This document shows positions 48,282-57,364 of a stretch of 64,000 bases of DNA, one piece after another (within the stretch, counting starts at the first letter, position 1; the number at the start of each line of letters is the position of its first letter). The notes below the pieces were generated by a model that worked only from the letters and a program-made list of their open reading frames with translations, was not told the DNA's origin and ran no database searches. Position numbers and translations under genes: made by a program. Source of the stretch: an uncultured Pelagibacteraceae bacterium (GTDB taxonomy: Bacteria; Pseudomonadota; Alphaproteobacteria; Pelagibacterales; Pelagibacteraceae); assembly GCA_902557385.1 (NCBI GenBank), contig CACDZF010000001.1, positions 62,001-126,000 of the forward strand, written 5' to 3'.

Positions 48282-50209
48282 GATAAACACTCCTCATATT
48301 CTGGTTCATTTGGTTGTTGATTTTTTGATTTATAAACATTTGCTGTAATATCTGTTGATTTAGCATCATTAACATTTTCAGCTCTTTGTATTGATTTTGA
48401 TCTACAATAATAAAGGCTTTTTAAACCCTTTTTCCAAGCTTGAAAGTGTATCTGATGGAGCTCTCTTTTATGTACATCGGCTGGCAAAAATATATTAATG
48501 GATTGAGCTTGAGAAATGTGTGGTGTTCTGTCAGCTCCTAATTCAACTATCCATTTTTGATCTAATTCAAATGCAGTTTTAAAAACATCCTTTTCTTCTT
48601 GAGTTAAAAAATCTAAGTGAGAAATTGATCCTTGATTAGTTGTAATACTGGACCATGTCTCATCATTATCTTTATTATGTTTTGCTAACAATTTTTTCAA
48701 ATACTTGTTTCTAACATTAAAAGAGCCTGAAAGAGTTTTGTGGGTATAACTATTCGCTGCAATAGGCTCAACACCCGGCGAAGTTCCTCCACAAATTATT
48801 GAAATCGAAGCAGTTGGTGCTATTGCTGTTTTATTTGAAAATCTTTCGTTGTAACCATATTCAGCTGCATCAGGGCACGCACCTCTTTCTTCAGCTAAAT
48901 TTTTAGATGCTTGATCAACTTCCTTTTGTATATGTTCAAATATTTTTTTATTCCAAACCTTGCTCATTACTGACTCAAGAGGAATCATTTTTTGTTGAAA
49001 AAAAGAATGAAGTCCCATAACACCCAATCCAACGCTACGTTCTCTTTTGGCTGAATATTTGGCATCCGCAAACTCGTCTGGAGCTTTTTGAATAAAATCA
49101 TCTAAAACATTATCCAGAAATCTCATGACATCTTTTATAAAGTTTTTATCGTCTTTCCATTCATCATATTTTTCTATATTTAATGAAGATAAACAACAAA
49201 CTGCTGTTCTTTCTTTCCCATCTCTATCAATTCCTGTTGGTAAAGTTATTTCACTACAAAGATTAGAAGTTTTTACATTTAAACCAGCAAGTTTATGATG
49301 TTGGGGAATTTGTCTATTAACAGTATCAATGAAAATAATATAAGGTTCTCCCGTTTCAACTCTAGCTGTCAATAATCTAATCCATAAATTTCTTGCTGAG
49401 ATAGTGGATTGAATTGATCCATCTTTTGGACTTTTGAGAGCCCACTGTCCATCAGTTTCAACAGCTCTCATAAATGCATCAGTAACTAAAACACCGTGAT
49501 GTAGGTTTAGTGCTTTTCTATTTGGGTCGCCGCCTGTAGGTCTTCTCATTTCAATAAATTCTTCGATTTCTGGATGGTCAATTGGTAAATAGCATGCTGC
49601 TGATCCTCTTCTTAAAGATCCTTGGCTGATAGCCATTGTTAAAGAATCCATAACTTTTATAAAAGGAATAATTCCTGATGTCTTGCCTACTCTTCCAATT
49701 TTTTCACCTATTGATCTTAAGTTGCCCCAATAACTTCCAATACCTCCACCTCTTGCGGCAAGCCAAACATTTTCACTCCAAAGATCTAAAATTCCATTTA
49801 GGCTGTCACCTGCTTCGTTTAAAAAACAAGAAATTGGTAACCCTCTTTTTGTTCCACCGTTTGATAGAACTGGAGTTGCAGGCATAAACCATAAGTTGCT
49901 AATATAAGTATAAATTCTTTGTGCATGCAAATTGTCATCTGAATAATAACTTGCAACACGGGCAAACAAATCCTGAAAAGATTCATTCTCCCCCAAGTAT
50001 CTATCGCTTAAAGTTGCTTTACCGAAATCTGTTAGATTGGCATCTTTTGTTCTATCAATCTTAATTGTTATTCCTCTAGAATTTTGAAAAAGTTCTGTTT
50101 GATCGCTAAGTGAAAATAGATCTGGTCTTTTATCTCTAGTAGTTTCTTCTATATTTGGGCTGTATTCAGAGACAGCTTTCTTGATGGCTTGAGACAAAAA
50201 TTTGTTCAT
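48272..50209 (-). CDS. nrdA: Ribonucleotide reductase class Ia alpha subunit
   Basis: 645 residues, about 115 shorter than E. coli NrdA; the N-terminal ATP-cone is not evident, so overall activity control by ATP/dATP may be missing. SCFLN and NLCSEI supply the active-site cysteines, and the C-terminus ends CLSCQ, the shuttle cysteine pair. It reduces ribonucleoside diphosphates. A good GGGAG ribosome site precedes the ATG at 50209. Confidence 0.94.
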   Translation of the reverse strand: MNKFLSQAIKKAVSEYSPNIEETTRDKRPDLFSLSDQTELFQNSRGITIKIDRTKDANLTDFGKATLSDRYLGENESFQDLFARVASYYSDDNLHAQRIYTYISNLWFMPATPVLSNGGTKRGLPISCFLNEAGDSLNGILDLWSENVWLAARGGGIGSYWGNLRSIGEKIGRVGKTSGIIPFIKVMDSLTMAISQGSLRRGSAACYLPIDHPEIEEFIEMRRPTGGDPNRKALNLHHGVLVTDAFMRAVETDGQWALKSPKDGSIQSTISARNLWIRLLTARVETGEPYIIFIDTVNRQIPQHHKLAGLNVKTSNLCSEITLPTGIDRDGKERTAVCCLSSLNIEKYDEWKDDKNFIKDVMRFLDNVLDDFIQKAPDEFADAKYSAKRERSVGLGVMGLHSFFQQKMIPLESVMSKVWNKKIFEHIQKEVDQASKNLAEERGACPDAAEYGYNERFSNKTAIAPTASISIICGGTSPGVEPIAANSYTHKTLSGSFNVRNKYLKKLLAKHNKDNDETWSSITTNQGSISHLDFLTQEEKDVFKTAFELDQKWIVELGADRTPHISQAQSINIFLPADVHKRELHQIHFQAWKKGLKSLYYCRSKSIQRAENVNDAKSTDITANVYKSKNQQPNEPEYEECLSCQ

Positions 50210-50243
50210 TTAACTCCCTTAAATATATAACGTTTTTAGTAAA

Positions 50244-50258
50244 ACAACTACATGTTGT
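50244..50258. promoter_or_regulatory. Dyad in the nrdA leader (weak NrdR-box resemblance)
   Basis: ACAACTACATGTTGT, five-base arms around a five-base centre, lies between the predicted nrdA start of transcription and its ATG. It only loosely resembles the 16-base NrdR box and is single, while NrdR sites usually occur in pairs. Confidence 0.25.
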
Positions 50259-50277
50259 ATGCAGATTTCTTTAATAT

Positions 50278-50283
50278 ACTATA
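50278..50283 (-). promoter_or_regulatory. Possible -10 box of nrdA
   Basis: TATAGT on the minus strand, about 70 bases before the nrdA ATG. No TTGACA is seen; the place of the -35 box is occupied by the GAAC-N7-GAAC motif. Confidence 0.4.
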
Positions 50284-50300
50284 TAAATTAGAAATCAATA

Positions 50301-50315
50301 GAACATTTATAGAAC
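50301..50315. promoter_or_regulatory. Candidate alphaproteobacterial LexA (SOS) box
   Basis: GAAC, seven bases (ATTTATA), GAAC: on the nrdA strand this is GTTC-N7-GTTC, the direct-repeat LexA site known from Rhizobium, Rhodobacter and Caulobacter. It overlaps the -35 position of the proposed nrdA promoter, where a repressor would block it. Chance occurrence is possible in AT-rich DNA. Confidence 0.45.
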
Positions 50316-50365
50316 ATTACAAAAATATATCAATAAAAAAATAAAATAAATGTACATATATCAAC

Positions 50366-51811
50366 ATGGCAAATCCTATAAAAATTGATCCTCTGGGTTT
50401 TAGGGAATACGACGCAAGGTGGCTATATCCTGAGGATATAGATAAAGAAGGAATAAAACTAGTAGGCAAAGGATTTGGAACTCAAGTAACAAAAAAAAAC
50501 AAAAATCCTAAAGTAACAGTTGGCCACGACTATAGATCCTATAGTGAGGAAGTAAAAAAAAATTTTGTTGATGGCTTAATTTCAACAGGGTGCAATGTTG
50601 AAGACTTAGGTTTATGTTTATCTCCAACAGTATATTTCTCACAATTTAAATTAAATTCAGATGCAGTTGCAATGATTACGGCTAGCCACAATGAAAATGG
50701 ATGGACTGGAATAAAAATGGGTATTGAGAAAGGTTTAACACATTGTAAAGAAGAAATGTCTGAACTTAAGGATATTGTTTTAAATAAAAAGTTCTCAACT
50801 GGCACAGGTAGTTATAAAGAGATAAAAGATTTCAATACAGTTTATATAAATGAACTATCAAATAACAAAATAAAAAAAAAAATAAAAGTAGTTGCTGCGT
50901 GTGGTAACGGCACAGCAGGAATTTTTGCTCCAAAAATTTTAAATGCAATTGGTTGCGAGGTTATAGAATTAGATTGTAATTTAGACTTCAATTTTCCAAA
51001 ATACAATCCTAATCCTGAAGATATGAAAATGCTTCACGAAATAGCTAAATGTGTTAAAGAAAATAATGCAGATGTAGGTTTTGGTTTTGACGGCGATGGT
51101 GATCGCGTCGGTGTAATTGATAATAAAGGAAATGAAATTTTTGCTGATAAAATTGGATTATTAATTGCAAGAAATATCTCAAATCAATATCCAAAATCAA
51201 AATTTATAGTTGATGTTAAGTCTACCGGACTTTTCGAAGAAGATGAAATTTTAAAAAAAAATAATTGTAAAACACTTTATTGGAAAACAGGACATTCTTA
51301 CATTAAAAGAAAAGTTAATGAAGAAAATGCAATTGCTGGATTTGAAAAGAGTGGTCATTTCTTTTTTAACAAACCACTTGGATATGGTTTTGATGATGGT
51401 ATTAATTCAGCAATCCAGGTGTGCCATCTTTTAAGTAATCAAGATAAAAGTATGAATGAAATGATTGAAAATTTACCAAAAACTTTTCAAAGTCCAACAA
51501 TGGCTCCTTTTTGTAAAGATGAAGAAAAATATGGTTTAATAGATGAATTAACTAACAATATAAAAAAATTAAAAACTGATAATATGCAAATTGATGGACT
51601 GAATATTACTAAAATATTAACAGTCAATGGAATTAGATTTACTTTAGAAGATGGGTCTTGGGGTTTAATAAGAGCCTCATCAAACAAACCTTCTTTAGTA
51701 ATTGTTACTGAAAGTCCCACATCTGATAAAAGGAAAAAGGAAATTTTTAATTTTATAGATAATCTTTTGCAAAAATCAGGAAAAATTGGTGAATACGACC
51801 AAAGAATTTAA
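50366..51811 (+). CDS. Phosphomannomutase/phosphoglucomutase
   Basis: 481 residues, alpha-D-phosphohexomutase family. The phosphoserine loop is TASHNENGW (about residues 104-112), where most relatives have TASHNPxxxNG, and the metal loop is DGDGDR (about 242-247). A sugar-binding loop GFEKSGH and a C-terminal phosphate-binding domain with RASSNKPSLVI follow. It interconverts 6- and 1-phosphates of mannose or glucose for surface sugars. It is divergent from nrdA across 156 bases. Confidence 0.9.
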   Translation: MANPIKIDPLGFREYDARWLYPEDIDKEGIKLVGKGFGTQVTKKNKNPKVTVGHDYRSYSEEVKKNFVDGLISTGCNVEDLGLCLSPTVYFSQFKLNSDAVAMITASHNENGWTGIKMGIEKGLTHCKEEMSELKDIVLNKKFSTGTGSYKEIKDFNTVYINELSNNKIKKKIKVVAACGNGTAGIFAPKILNAIGCEVIELDCNLDFNFPKYNPNPEDMKMLHEIAKCVKENNADVGFGFDGDGDRVGVIDNKGNEIFADKIGLLIARNISNQYPKSKFIVDVKSTGLFEEDEILKKNNCKTLYWKTGHSYIKRKVNEENAIAGFEKSGHFFFNKPLGYGFDDGINSAIQVCHLLSNQDKSMNEMIENLPKTFQSPTMAPFCKDEEKYGLIDELTNNIKKLKTDNMQIDGLNITKILTVNGIRFTLEDGSWGLIRASSNKPSLVIVTESPTSDKRKKEIFNFIDNLLQKSGKIGEYDQRI

Positions 51812-51818
51812 CTTATAA

Positions 51819-52652
51819 TCAAATAGTAAGAAATCTATATAAAAAGACAGTTCCTACTAAATATAAAAATATTCCAAAAAATCTTTGTAGTTTTGATTTA
51901 TCAATTTTCTGAACTGTATTTGCGCCCACTCTAGCCATAACCATTGTTATTGGTATAAATATTAAAAAAGCAGGAATATTTATAAAGCCTATGCTTAATG
52001 GTAAATCAGTTTTAAGGTATGAACCCGTAATTAAAAAGCCTATTGCTCCAAATAAAGAAATTACAGAACCGATGGCAGCTGCACTACCTATTGCTTTATT
52101 AATTGGATATCCAAAGTATCTTAGGATAGGAACATTCATAACAGCTCCTCCTATCCCCATTGTTGCTGAAATAAAACCTGATACAAAACCAAGTAAAACT
52201 CTTGGCAATAAATTAAAATTTGTTTTTAATTTATTTTTTTTATCTCTAAGGTTTAATAAGTAAGCTCCGAGTAAATAAACTATTACAGTAAAGAATAATA
52301 AAAGCGATTTAGTATGCAAAATCGCTGCAAATATTGTTCCAGACAAAACTCCTATTATCACAAAAATCGCATAGTTTTTGATTACACTAAAATCAACTGA
52401 TCCATGTTTTTTGTGAGTTAAAACAGAAATTAGTGAGGTAGGAATAATTATTGCAAATGAAGTTCCAACTGCCAAATGCATTAAATAATCCTGATTTATA
52501 TTGAGACTGTCGAAAATAAAAAATAAAAAAGGAACGGTAATAAGCCCACCACCAATTCCAAACAACCCAGCAAAAAAACCTACAGGAAATGCGGTAAGAA
52601 CCATTAAAATTATGAAAAAGAAATAATCGTTTGTAAAAAATGAATCGATCAA
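51819..52652 (-). CDS. TauE/SafE-family membrane transporter
   Basis: 277 residues, with about eight hydrophobic segments. The paired family motifs are GLFGIGGGLITVPFL near the N-terminus and SATMGIGGAVMNVPIL in the second half. Such proteins are proposed exporters of sulfite or sulfoacetate or carriers of other anions. No sulfur gene is next to it, so the substrate is open. It follows dusA by 1 base. Confidence 0.88.
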   Translation of the reverse strand: MIDSFFTNDYFFFIILMVLTAFPVGFFAGLFGIGGGLITVPFLFFIFDSLNINQDYLMHLAVGTSFAIIIPTSLISVLTHKKHGSVDFSVIKNYAIFVIIGVLSGTIFAAILHTKSLLLFFTVIVYLLGAYLLNLRDKKNKLKTNFNLLPRVLLGFVSGFISATMGIGGAVMNVPILRYFGYPINKAIGSAAAIGSVISLFGAIGFLITGSYLKTDLPLSIGFINIPAFLIFIPITMVMARVGANTVQKIDKSKLQRFFGIFLYLVGTVFLYRFLTI

Positions 52653-52653
52653 T

Positions 52654-53637
52654 CTAACCTACTGATCGTGCTTGTGGTGCTAATTTAACTTTATCCATTA
52701 TATGATCAATTTTTTTTACATCCGCATCTCTAACACACATGTTTTCACTCAAATATCTTTTCCAAAAGCTTGATCCAGTTTGACCATGAAATAAACCAAG
52801 TGTATGTCTCATGATTTGATTTAATCTAGTTCCTTTTTTAGTTTCATTTTTTACATACGGAATTAATTTTTGAATAATTTCCTCTCTAGTTAAAATATTT
52901 TCGTTTTTAAATATTTCTTTTTCGATATCAGCCAATATATAAGGTGAATGATAAACTGATCTTCCAATCATAACACCATCAACTTTATCTAAATGATTTT
53001 TTATATCAGTTGTAGATGTGATCCCACCATTTATTATTATTTCTAAATCCTTAAAATCTTTTTTTAACTTATAAACCATTTCATACTTTAAAGGTGGTAT
53101 GTTTAAGTTTTGTTTGGGAGTAAATTTTCCTAACATTGCTTTTCTAGCATGAATTATAAAAGTTTTGACACCAGTTGATTTTAATAAATTTATAAAATTG
53201 AAAAGACTTTCATAATCCTCTACATCATCGTATCCAATTCTAGTTTTTACAGTAACTGGAAGTTTTGTTTTTGATTGCATTTCATTTAAGCAATCTGCAA
53301 CAAGATGTGGATCTTTAATTAGGCATGCTCCAAATTTATTTTTTTGAACTTTCTTGCTAGGACATCCAAGATTTAAATTAATTTCATCATATCCAAAATC
53401 TTCACCGATTTTTGCAGCATTTGAAAGTAATCTTGGTGATGATCCGCCAAGCTGAAGTGCTACAGGTTTTTCATCTAAGTTAAAAGATAGAAGTTTTTTC
53501 TTGTCACCTCTATCAATTGCCTCTGAAACAACCATCTCAGTATATAACAATACATTTTTGCTGATTAATCTTAAAAAGTATCTCTCGTGACGGTCTGTAC
53601 AGTCCATCATAGGAGCAACTGAAACTTTCCTATTCAT
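52654..53637 (-). CDS. dusA: tRNA-dihydrouridine synthase A
   Basis: 327 residues. It begins VSVAPMMDCTDRHERYFLRLISKNVLLYTEMV, diagnostic of DusA over DusB/C. The catalytic cysteine is in NLNLGCPSKKVQ, and the FMN site has INGGITS and VMIGR. It reduces uridines 20 and 20a in the tRNA D loop. It follows rpoZ by 22 bases. Confidence 0.94.
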   Translation of the reverse strand: MNRKVSVAPMMDCTDRHERYFLRLISKNVLLYTEMVVSEAIDRGDKKKLLSFNLDEKPVALQLGGSSPRLLSNAAKIGEDFGYDEINLNLGCPSKKVQKNKFGACLIKDPHLVADCLNEMQSKTKLPVTVKTRIGYDDVEDYESLFNFINLLKSTGVKTFIIHARKAMLGKFTPKQNLNIPPLKYEMVYKLKKDFKDLEIIINGGITSTTDIKNHLDKVDGVMIGRSVYHSPYILADIEKEIFKNENILTREEIIQKLIPYVKNETKKGTRLNQIMRHTLGLFHGQTGSSFWKRYLSENMCVRDADVKKIDHIMDKVKLAPQARSVG

Positions 53638-53659
53638 TATTATCTTTTATATTATTTTT

Positions 53660-54187
53660 TTAAGAATTTGTAGTGTCAGTTTCTTCTGAGTTTGTTTCTG
53701 AACTTTGTTTTTCAGCATCTGATATTTCGTCTAAAGAAACGTCACCTTCTTCTGTTTTCTCTTCAGCCGCTTCTACATTAGACTCCGCTGATCCTTTTAA
53801 TTCATCTAGATCTTCTTTTGAAACTTTTATTTTCTCTGGTATTTTTCTTGCTCTTTTTGAAGGAAGAATTGGAGTACCGCTTTTTGAGATCTCTCCTTTA
53901 TATAAATTTTGAAAATCATCTCCTACTTCTTCATCTTCCTCAGGATTTTCATCAATTTGCTCAATATGTTTTCTTAATTTATATACAGCACTCTCAGTTA
54001 GTTCAGAAACTTTAACATTTTTAGCAGCGATTTCTCTTAAAGAAATTACTGTATTTTTATCATTATCTCTTTCAACTGTTGGTTCAATACCTGAGTTTAG
54101 CTGAGTCGCTCTCTCTTTAGCTACCAATACTAATTCATACGGACTTTTTACTTTATCTATACAATCTTCTACTGTTACTCTTGCCAT
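53660..54187 (-). CDS. rpoZ: RNA polymerase omega subunit with long acidic tail
   Basis: 175 residues. The N-terminal MARVTVEDCIDKVKSPYELVLVAKERA and ISLREIAAKNV make up the omega core (about residues 1-75). The remaining 100 residues are mostly Glu, Asp, Ser, Thr and Lys, ending TNSEETDTTNS; omega is normally 70-130 residues. Omega helps fold and bind beta' and can carry ppGpp sensitivity. The tail is probably disordered. Confidence 0.9.
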   Translation of the reverse strand: MARVTVEDCIDKVKSPYELVLVAKERATQLNSGIEPTVERDNDKNTVISLREIAAKNVKVSELTESAVYKLRKHIEQIDENPEEDEEVGDDFQNLYKGEISKSGTPILPSKRARKIPEKIKVSKEDLDELKGSAESNVEAAEEKTEEGDVSLDEISDAEKQSSETNSEETDTTNS

Positions 54188-54229
54188 GCGAGTTGTTTAT
54201 ACCTGGGTAAATTTAAAATCAAGCTATTT

Positions 54230-55438
54230 CTATTGATATAGGGGGTTTAATTTATCCTTGATAATGAATAATAATACAATTGATAAGAAGATGTATGTTC
54301 CAGAAATAATGGAAATGTTTTCAATTGTTAAACCTTTATCGATTAAAGTCCCAAATAATGCTGTTCCAAAGGCTGTGGCAAATACCATTAAAGCTGTAGT
54401 TAAAGCCTTGATTGAGCCAATATGTTTTACTCCATAAATTTCAGCCCATGTTGAAGAGCCGAGAACGTTAGCTAAACCATTTGAAATACCAATTAAACCT
54501 AGAAAGAAAAAAGATGAAATGGGGCTTTTAAAGTAAAATAAAACTCCCGCAGATAATAAAAGAGGTATATTCATATAGATCAAAAGCTTTCTGCTTGTAA
54601 ATTTATCAATTAAAAAACCTGCTAAAAATAAAGTTATTACAGATGCAACAGAGTAGACCATAAAAGATTGAGCAATAACATATTGCCCCCACCCTTTTGA
54701 TGAAAGTATAAATGATTGATAAACAAATACACCAGTTGCAATCCAGGGCATTGCAAGCATATTCATGCATACAATATAAAATCTATAATCTTTTAAAACT
54801 TCAGATCGAGTCCAATTTTTAATGTTTGTTAATTTTTTTTCATTTTCAGATAACTCTTCACGAGAGTCAAAATTAAGTTTTTTAATTAAAATAAAAGAAA
54901 TAATGGGTAAGAAAAGTAAAATTAAAATAGATATATAAGTCCATATTAATCTCCAATCAATCACAGTTAACAAATAAATCATAAAAACAGGTAAAACAAA
55001 TTCTGCTGAAGACAAACCAAACCATCCTGTGCTTAAAGCTTTTCCTCTAGATTTTGTAAAATAGCGTGAAATAGTTGTTGTTGCTGTATGAGACATCATT
55101 CCTTGACCAGAAAATCTCATTAAAAAAATTGCAATAAAAAGAATTAATATAGAAGAAATTTTTGAAAAAAAATAACAAGAAAAAGATAAAAGCAATGTAA
55201 CCAAAAGAGCAAATTTGAAAATATTAATATCATCAATTTTTTTACCTACCCAAATAAGTAAGAAACTACTCAATAAAGTTGCTGATGCATATATTGTGCC
55301 AAATTGTCCATGTGTGATAGATAATTCATTTCTAATACTAGTATTAAAGATCCCTAAAAAAAAACTCTGTCCAAAACTAGAAAAAAATGTAAAGATAAAA
55401 CCAAATATAATTACTTTTAAACTTAATTTGTTAAACAT
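54230..55438 (-). CDS. Major facilitator superfamily transporter
   Basis: 402 residues, 12 predicted membrane segments. The start of the fold is GFIFTFFSSFGQSFFLGIFNTSIR, and the loop VGKKIDDINIFK matches the position of MFS motif A. The closest general type is the oxalate/formate-type antiporter group, but substrate is not deducible. Its ATG is 5 bases from the ATG of the divergent dehydrogenase, so promoters must overlap coding sequence. Confidence 0.85.
   Translation of the reverse strand: MFNKLSLKVIIFGFIFTFFSSFGQSFFLGIFNTSIRNELSITHGQFGTIYASATLLSSFLLIWVGKKIDDINIFKFALLVTLLLSFSCYFFSKISSILILFIAIFLMRFSGQGMMSHTATTTISRYFTKSRGKALSTGWFGLSSAEFVLPVFMIYLLTVIDWRLIWTYISILILLFLPIISFILIKKLNFDSREELSENEKKLTNIKNWTRSEVLKDYRFYIVCMNMLAMPWIATGVFVYQSFILSSKGWGQYVIAQSFMVYSVASVITLFLAGFLIDKFTSRKLLIYMNIPLLLSAGVLFYFKSPISSFFFLGLIGISNGLANVLGSSTWAEIYGVKHIGSIKALTTALMVFATAFGTALFGTLIDKGLTIENISIISGTYIFLSIVLLFIIKDKLNPLYQ
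55405..55410 (+). promoter_or_regulatory. Candidate -10 box for the dehydrogenase gene, inside the MFS gene
   Basis: A perfect TATAAT 34 bases before the ATG at 55444, located in the first codons of the opposite-strand transporter gene. No clear -35 box is visible. Confidence 0.35.
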
Positions 55439-55443
55439 TATTT

Positions 55444-56313
55444 ATGTCTTGTAAAGTTGCATTTATCGGTCTTGGGGTCATGGGTTATCCAATGGCAGGT
55501 TATATATCAAAAGGTGGACATAATGTAACTGTTTATAATAGAACAGCCTCGAAAGCTGATAAATGGTTAACTGAATATAAAGGGCAAAAAGCTGATACAC
55601 CTTCAAAAGCTGCTGATGGTGCAGATTTTGTATTTACATGTGTTGGGAATGATAATGATTTATCTGAAGTCACAATTGGTAAACAAGGAATTTATAATAC
55701 TATTAAGAAAGGTGCAGTTCATATTGATAACACAACTGCATCAGCTGATTTAGCTAGAAAATTATATAAATCATCTAAAGCTCATGGTTGGGGTTTTTTA
55801 GATGCACCTGTTTCTGGTGGCCAAGCTGGTGCTGAAAATGGTGCATTAACAGTTATGATCGGTGGTGATCAAGCTGATTTTGATAAAGCTAAAGATAAAA
55901 TTGATTGTTACAGTAAAAAAATGAAATTACTTGGTAAAGCTGGTAGTGGTCAACTTGCAAAAATGGTCAATCAAATCTGCATTGGCGGATTAGTTCAGGC
56001 ATTATCTGAAGCAATAAACTTTGGAATGAAAGCTGGTTTAAATATGGAAGATGTAATCGAAGTAATTTCAAAGGGAGCAGCTCAATCATGGCAAATGGAA
56101 AATAGATATAAAACTATGATTGATGATAAGTTTGACTTTGGTTTTGCTGTCGATTGGATGAGAAAAGATTTAAAAATTGCGATGGATGAAGCTAAAAATA
56201 ACGGTTCATTATTACCAATTACAGAAGTTGTAGATAAATATTATGCTGAAGTTCAAGCTATGGATGGAAATAGATGGGATACATCAAGCTTAATCAGAAG
56301 ATTAAGAAAGTAA
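55444..56313 (+). CDS. 3-hydroxyisobutyrate dehydrogenase-family oxidoreductase
   Basis: 289 residues. The Rossmann motif FIGLGVMGYPMA starts at residue 7, the substrate motif is DAPVSGGQAGAENGAL (about 117), and the catalytic lysine lies in GKAGSGQLAKMVNQ (about 177-181). The family oxidises 3-hydroxyisobutyrate or reduces tartronate semialdehyde with NAD(P). Which substrate is used is not clear. Codon choice looks more optimised than in neighbours, hinting at strong expression. Confidence 0.85.
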   Translation: MSCKVAFIGLGVMGYPMAGYISKGGHNVTVYNRTASKADKWLTEYKGQKADTPSKAADGADFVFTCVGNDNDLSEVTIGKQGIYNTIKKGAVHIDNTTASADLARKLYKSSKAHGWGFLDAPVSGGQAGAENGALTVMIGGDQADFDKAKDKIDCYSKKMKLLGKAGSGQLAKMVNQICIGGLVQALSEAINFGMKAGLNMEDVIEVISKGAAQSWQMENRYKTMIDDKFDFGFAVDWMRKDLKIAMDEAKNNGSLLPITEVVDKYYAEVQAMDGNRWDTSSLIRRLRK

Positions 56314-56319
56314 TACTGT

Positions 56320-56919
56320 ATGCAGCCAGCATACTATGAAAACTTAGAAGAAATTCAAAATAAGTATTGGTCTATGTTAAACGATGCTGTGACTAACAGG
56401 GGTTCACCATTTAGAATTCCAGTCTTCATGTGTGCACATCAAGATGAGATTGATGGAAGAATAGTTGTTTTAAGAAAATCAGATAGAGCAAATAACTTAT
56501 TACAATTTCACACTGATCTTAGATCTCCAAAAGTAGATATTCTAAAGAAGAATAACAAAGCTTCTTTACTTTTCTATGATAAAGAAAAAAAGATTCAATT
56601 AAGAGTTAAGGTTGATTGTGAAATCAATAATCAAAATCTAATAACAGAGGAATCTTGGAAAAAAACTCAACATATAAGTAGAAGGTGCTATTTAACTGAT
56701 AGTCCTCCGGGAACTATGTCAGAAAAACCAACATCTGGCATGATATCTAAATTAGAAGATTTTGATTATACAATGGAACAAAGTGAAGAAGGTTATAAAA
56801 ATTTTACCGTAATTAAATGTAAAATTAAATCTGTTGAATGGCTATATCTTGCAGCAAAAGGACATAGAAGAGCGAAGTTTGATTTAGAAACTAATAAAAA
56901 GGCTTGGTTAGTTCCTTAA
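56320..56919 (+). CDS. Pyridoxamine 5'-phosphate oxidase-like flavoprotein
   Basis: 199 residues of the split-barrel FMN family: RIPVFMCAHQ, RIVVLRKSDRANNLLQFHTDLRSPKVDIL and SLLFYDKEKKIQLRVK match the FMN-binding strands of PdxH-like proteins. The C-terminal catalytic part differs from true PdxH, so pyridoxal phosphate synthesis is not assured. Its stop codon interlocks with that of the convergent tautomerase gene (4 bases shared). Confidence 0.75.
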   Translation: MQPAYYENLEEIQNKYWSMLNDAVTNRGSPFRIPVFMCAHQDEIDGRIVVLRKSDRANNLLQFHTDLRSPKVDILKKNNKASLLFYDKEKKIQLRVKVDCEINNQNLITEESWKKTQHISRRCYLTDSPPGTMSEKPTSGMISKLEDFDYTMEQSEEGYKNFTVIKCKIKSVEWLYLAAKGHRRAKFDLETNKKAWLVP

Positions 56920-57359
56920 TTTTTTTCTATATTTGATAGTTTTCTTCTTAATTTTGAAGATAAATTTTTAAACCACTCACTCTCTTTACCAGACTCAGGT
57001 AAAACAGCTCCATATTCTATCATTTGTGACGGTGGTAAATCAATAATATAAACCCATACTTGAGTTTCATCTAATTTTGACTCTTTTAATAAAACATTTT
57101 TTAATTCTGATATTAATTTATCTTTTATATTTTTAGGTCTTCCTGCTCTAATTTGACCAAGCAAAAATATAGATGACTCTTTTACTTTCTTGCCTCCCAT
57201 AAAATGATTATTTTTTTTTGTTTTATTAAAAATTACTTGAGCGAAATACGTATTTGCGCCTGTAACAACATTATGAACTTTGGTAATTCCTTCTGCTAAA
57301 TTTTTTTGTTGTTTTGAGGTTAAATTAAAGTTTGAGTTTGTTACTGTATAAGTTGGCAT
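56916..57359 (-). CDS. Tautomerase-superfamily protein (cis-CaaD-like)
   Basis: 147 residues from the ATG at 57359, which gives Pro as the residue after Met (MPTYTV), the catalytic base of this superfamily. The frame is open 12 codons upstream into the neighbour gene, but that start would bury the proline, so I reject it. Length and the GRPKNIKD segment fit the double-length cis-CaaD/Tautomerase_3 group. Natural substrate unknown. It lies 5 bases after the gamma-carbonic-anhydrase-like gene. Confidence 0.78.
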   Translation of the reverse strand: MPTYTVTNSNFNLTSKQQKNLAEGITKVHNVVTGANTYFAQVIFNKTKKNNHFMGGKKVKESSIFLLGQIRAGRPKNIKDKLISELKNVLLKESKLDETQVWVYIIDLPPSQMIEYGAVLPESGKESEWFKNLSSKLRRKLSNIEKN

Positions 57360-57364
57360 AATGA

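Noticed and set aside
50210-50365. Riboswitch upstream of nrdA or the phosphomannomutase gene
   Set aside because: I see no conserved core such as a cobalamin box; the sequence is AT-rich with only the short motifs listed.
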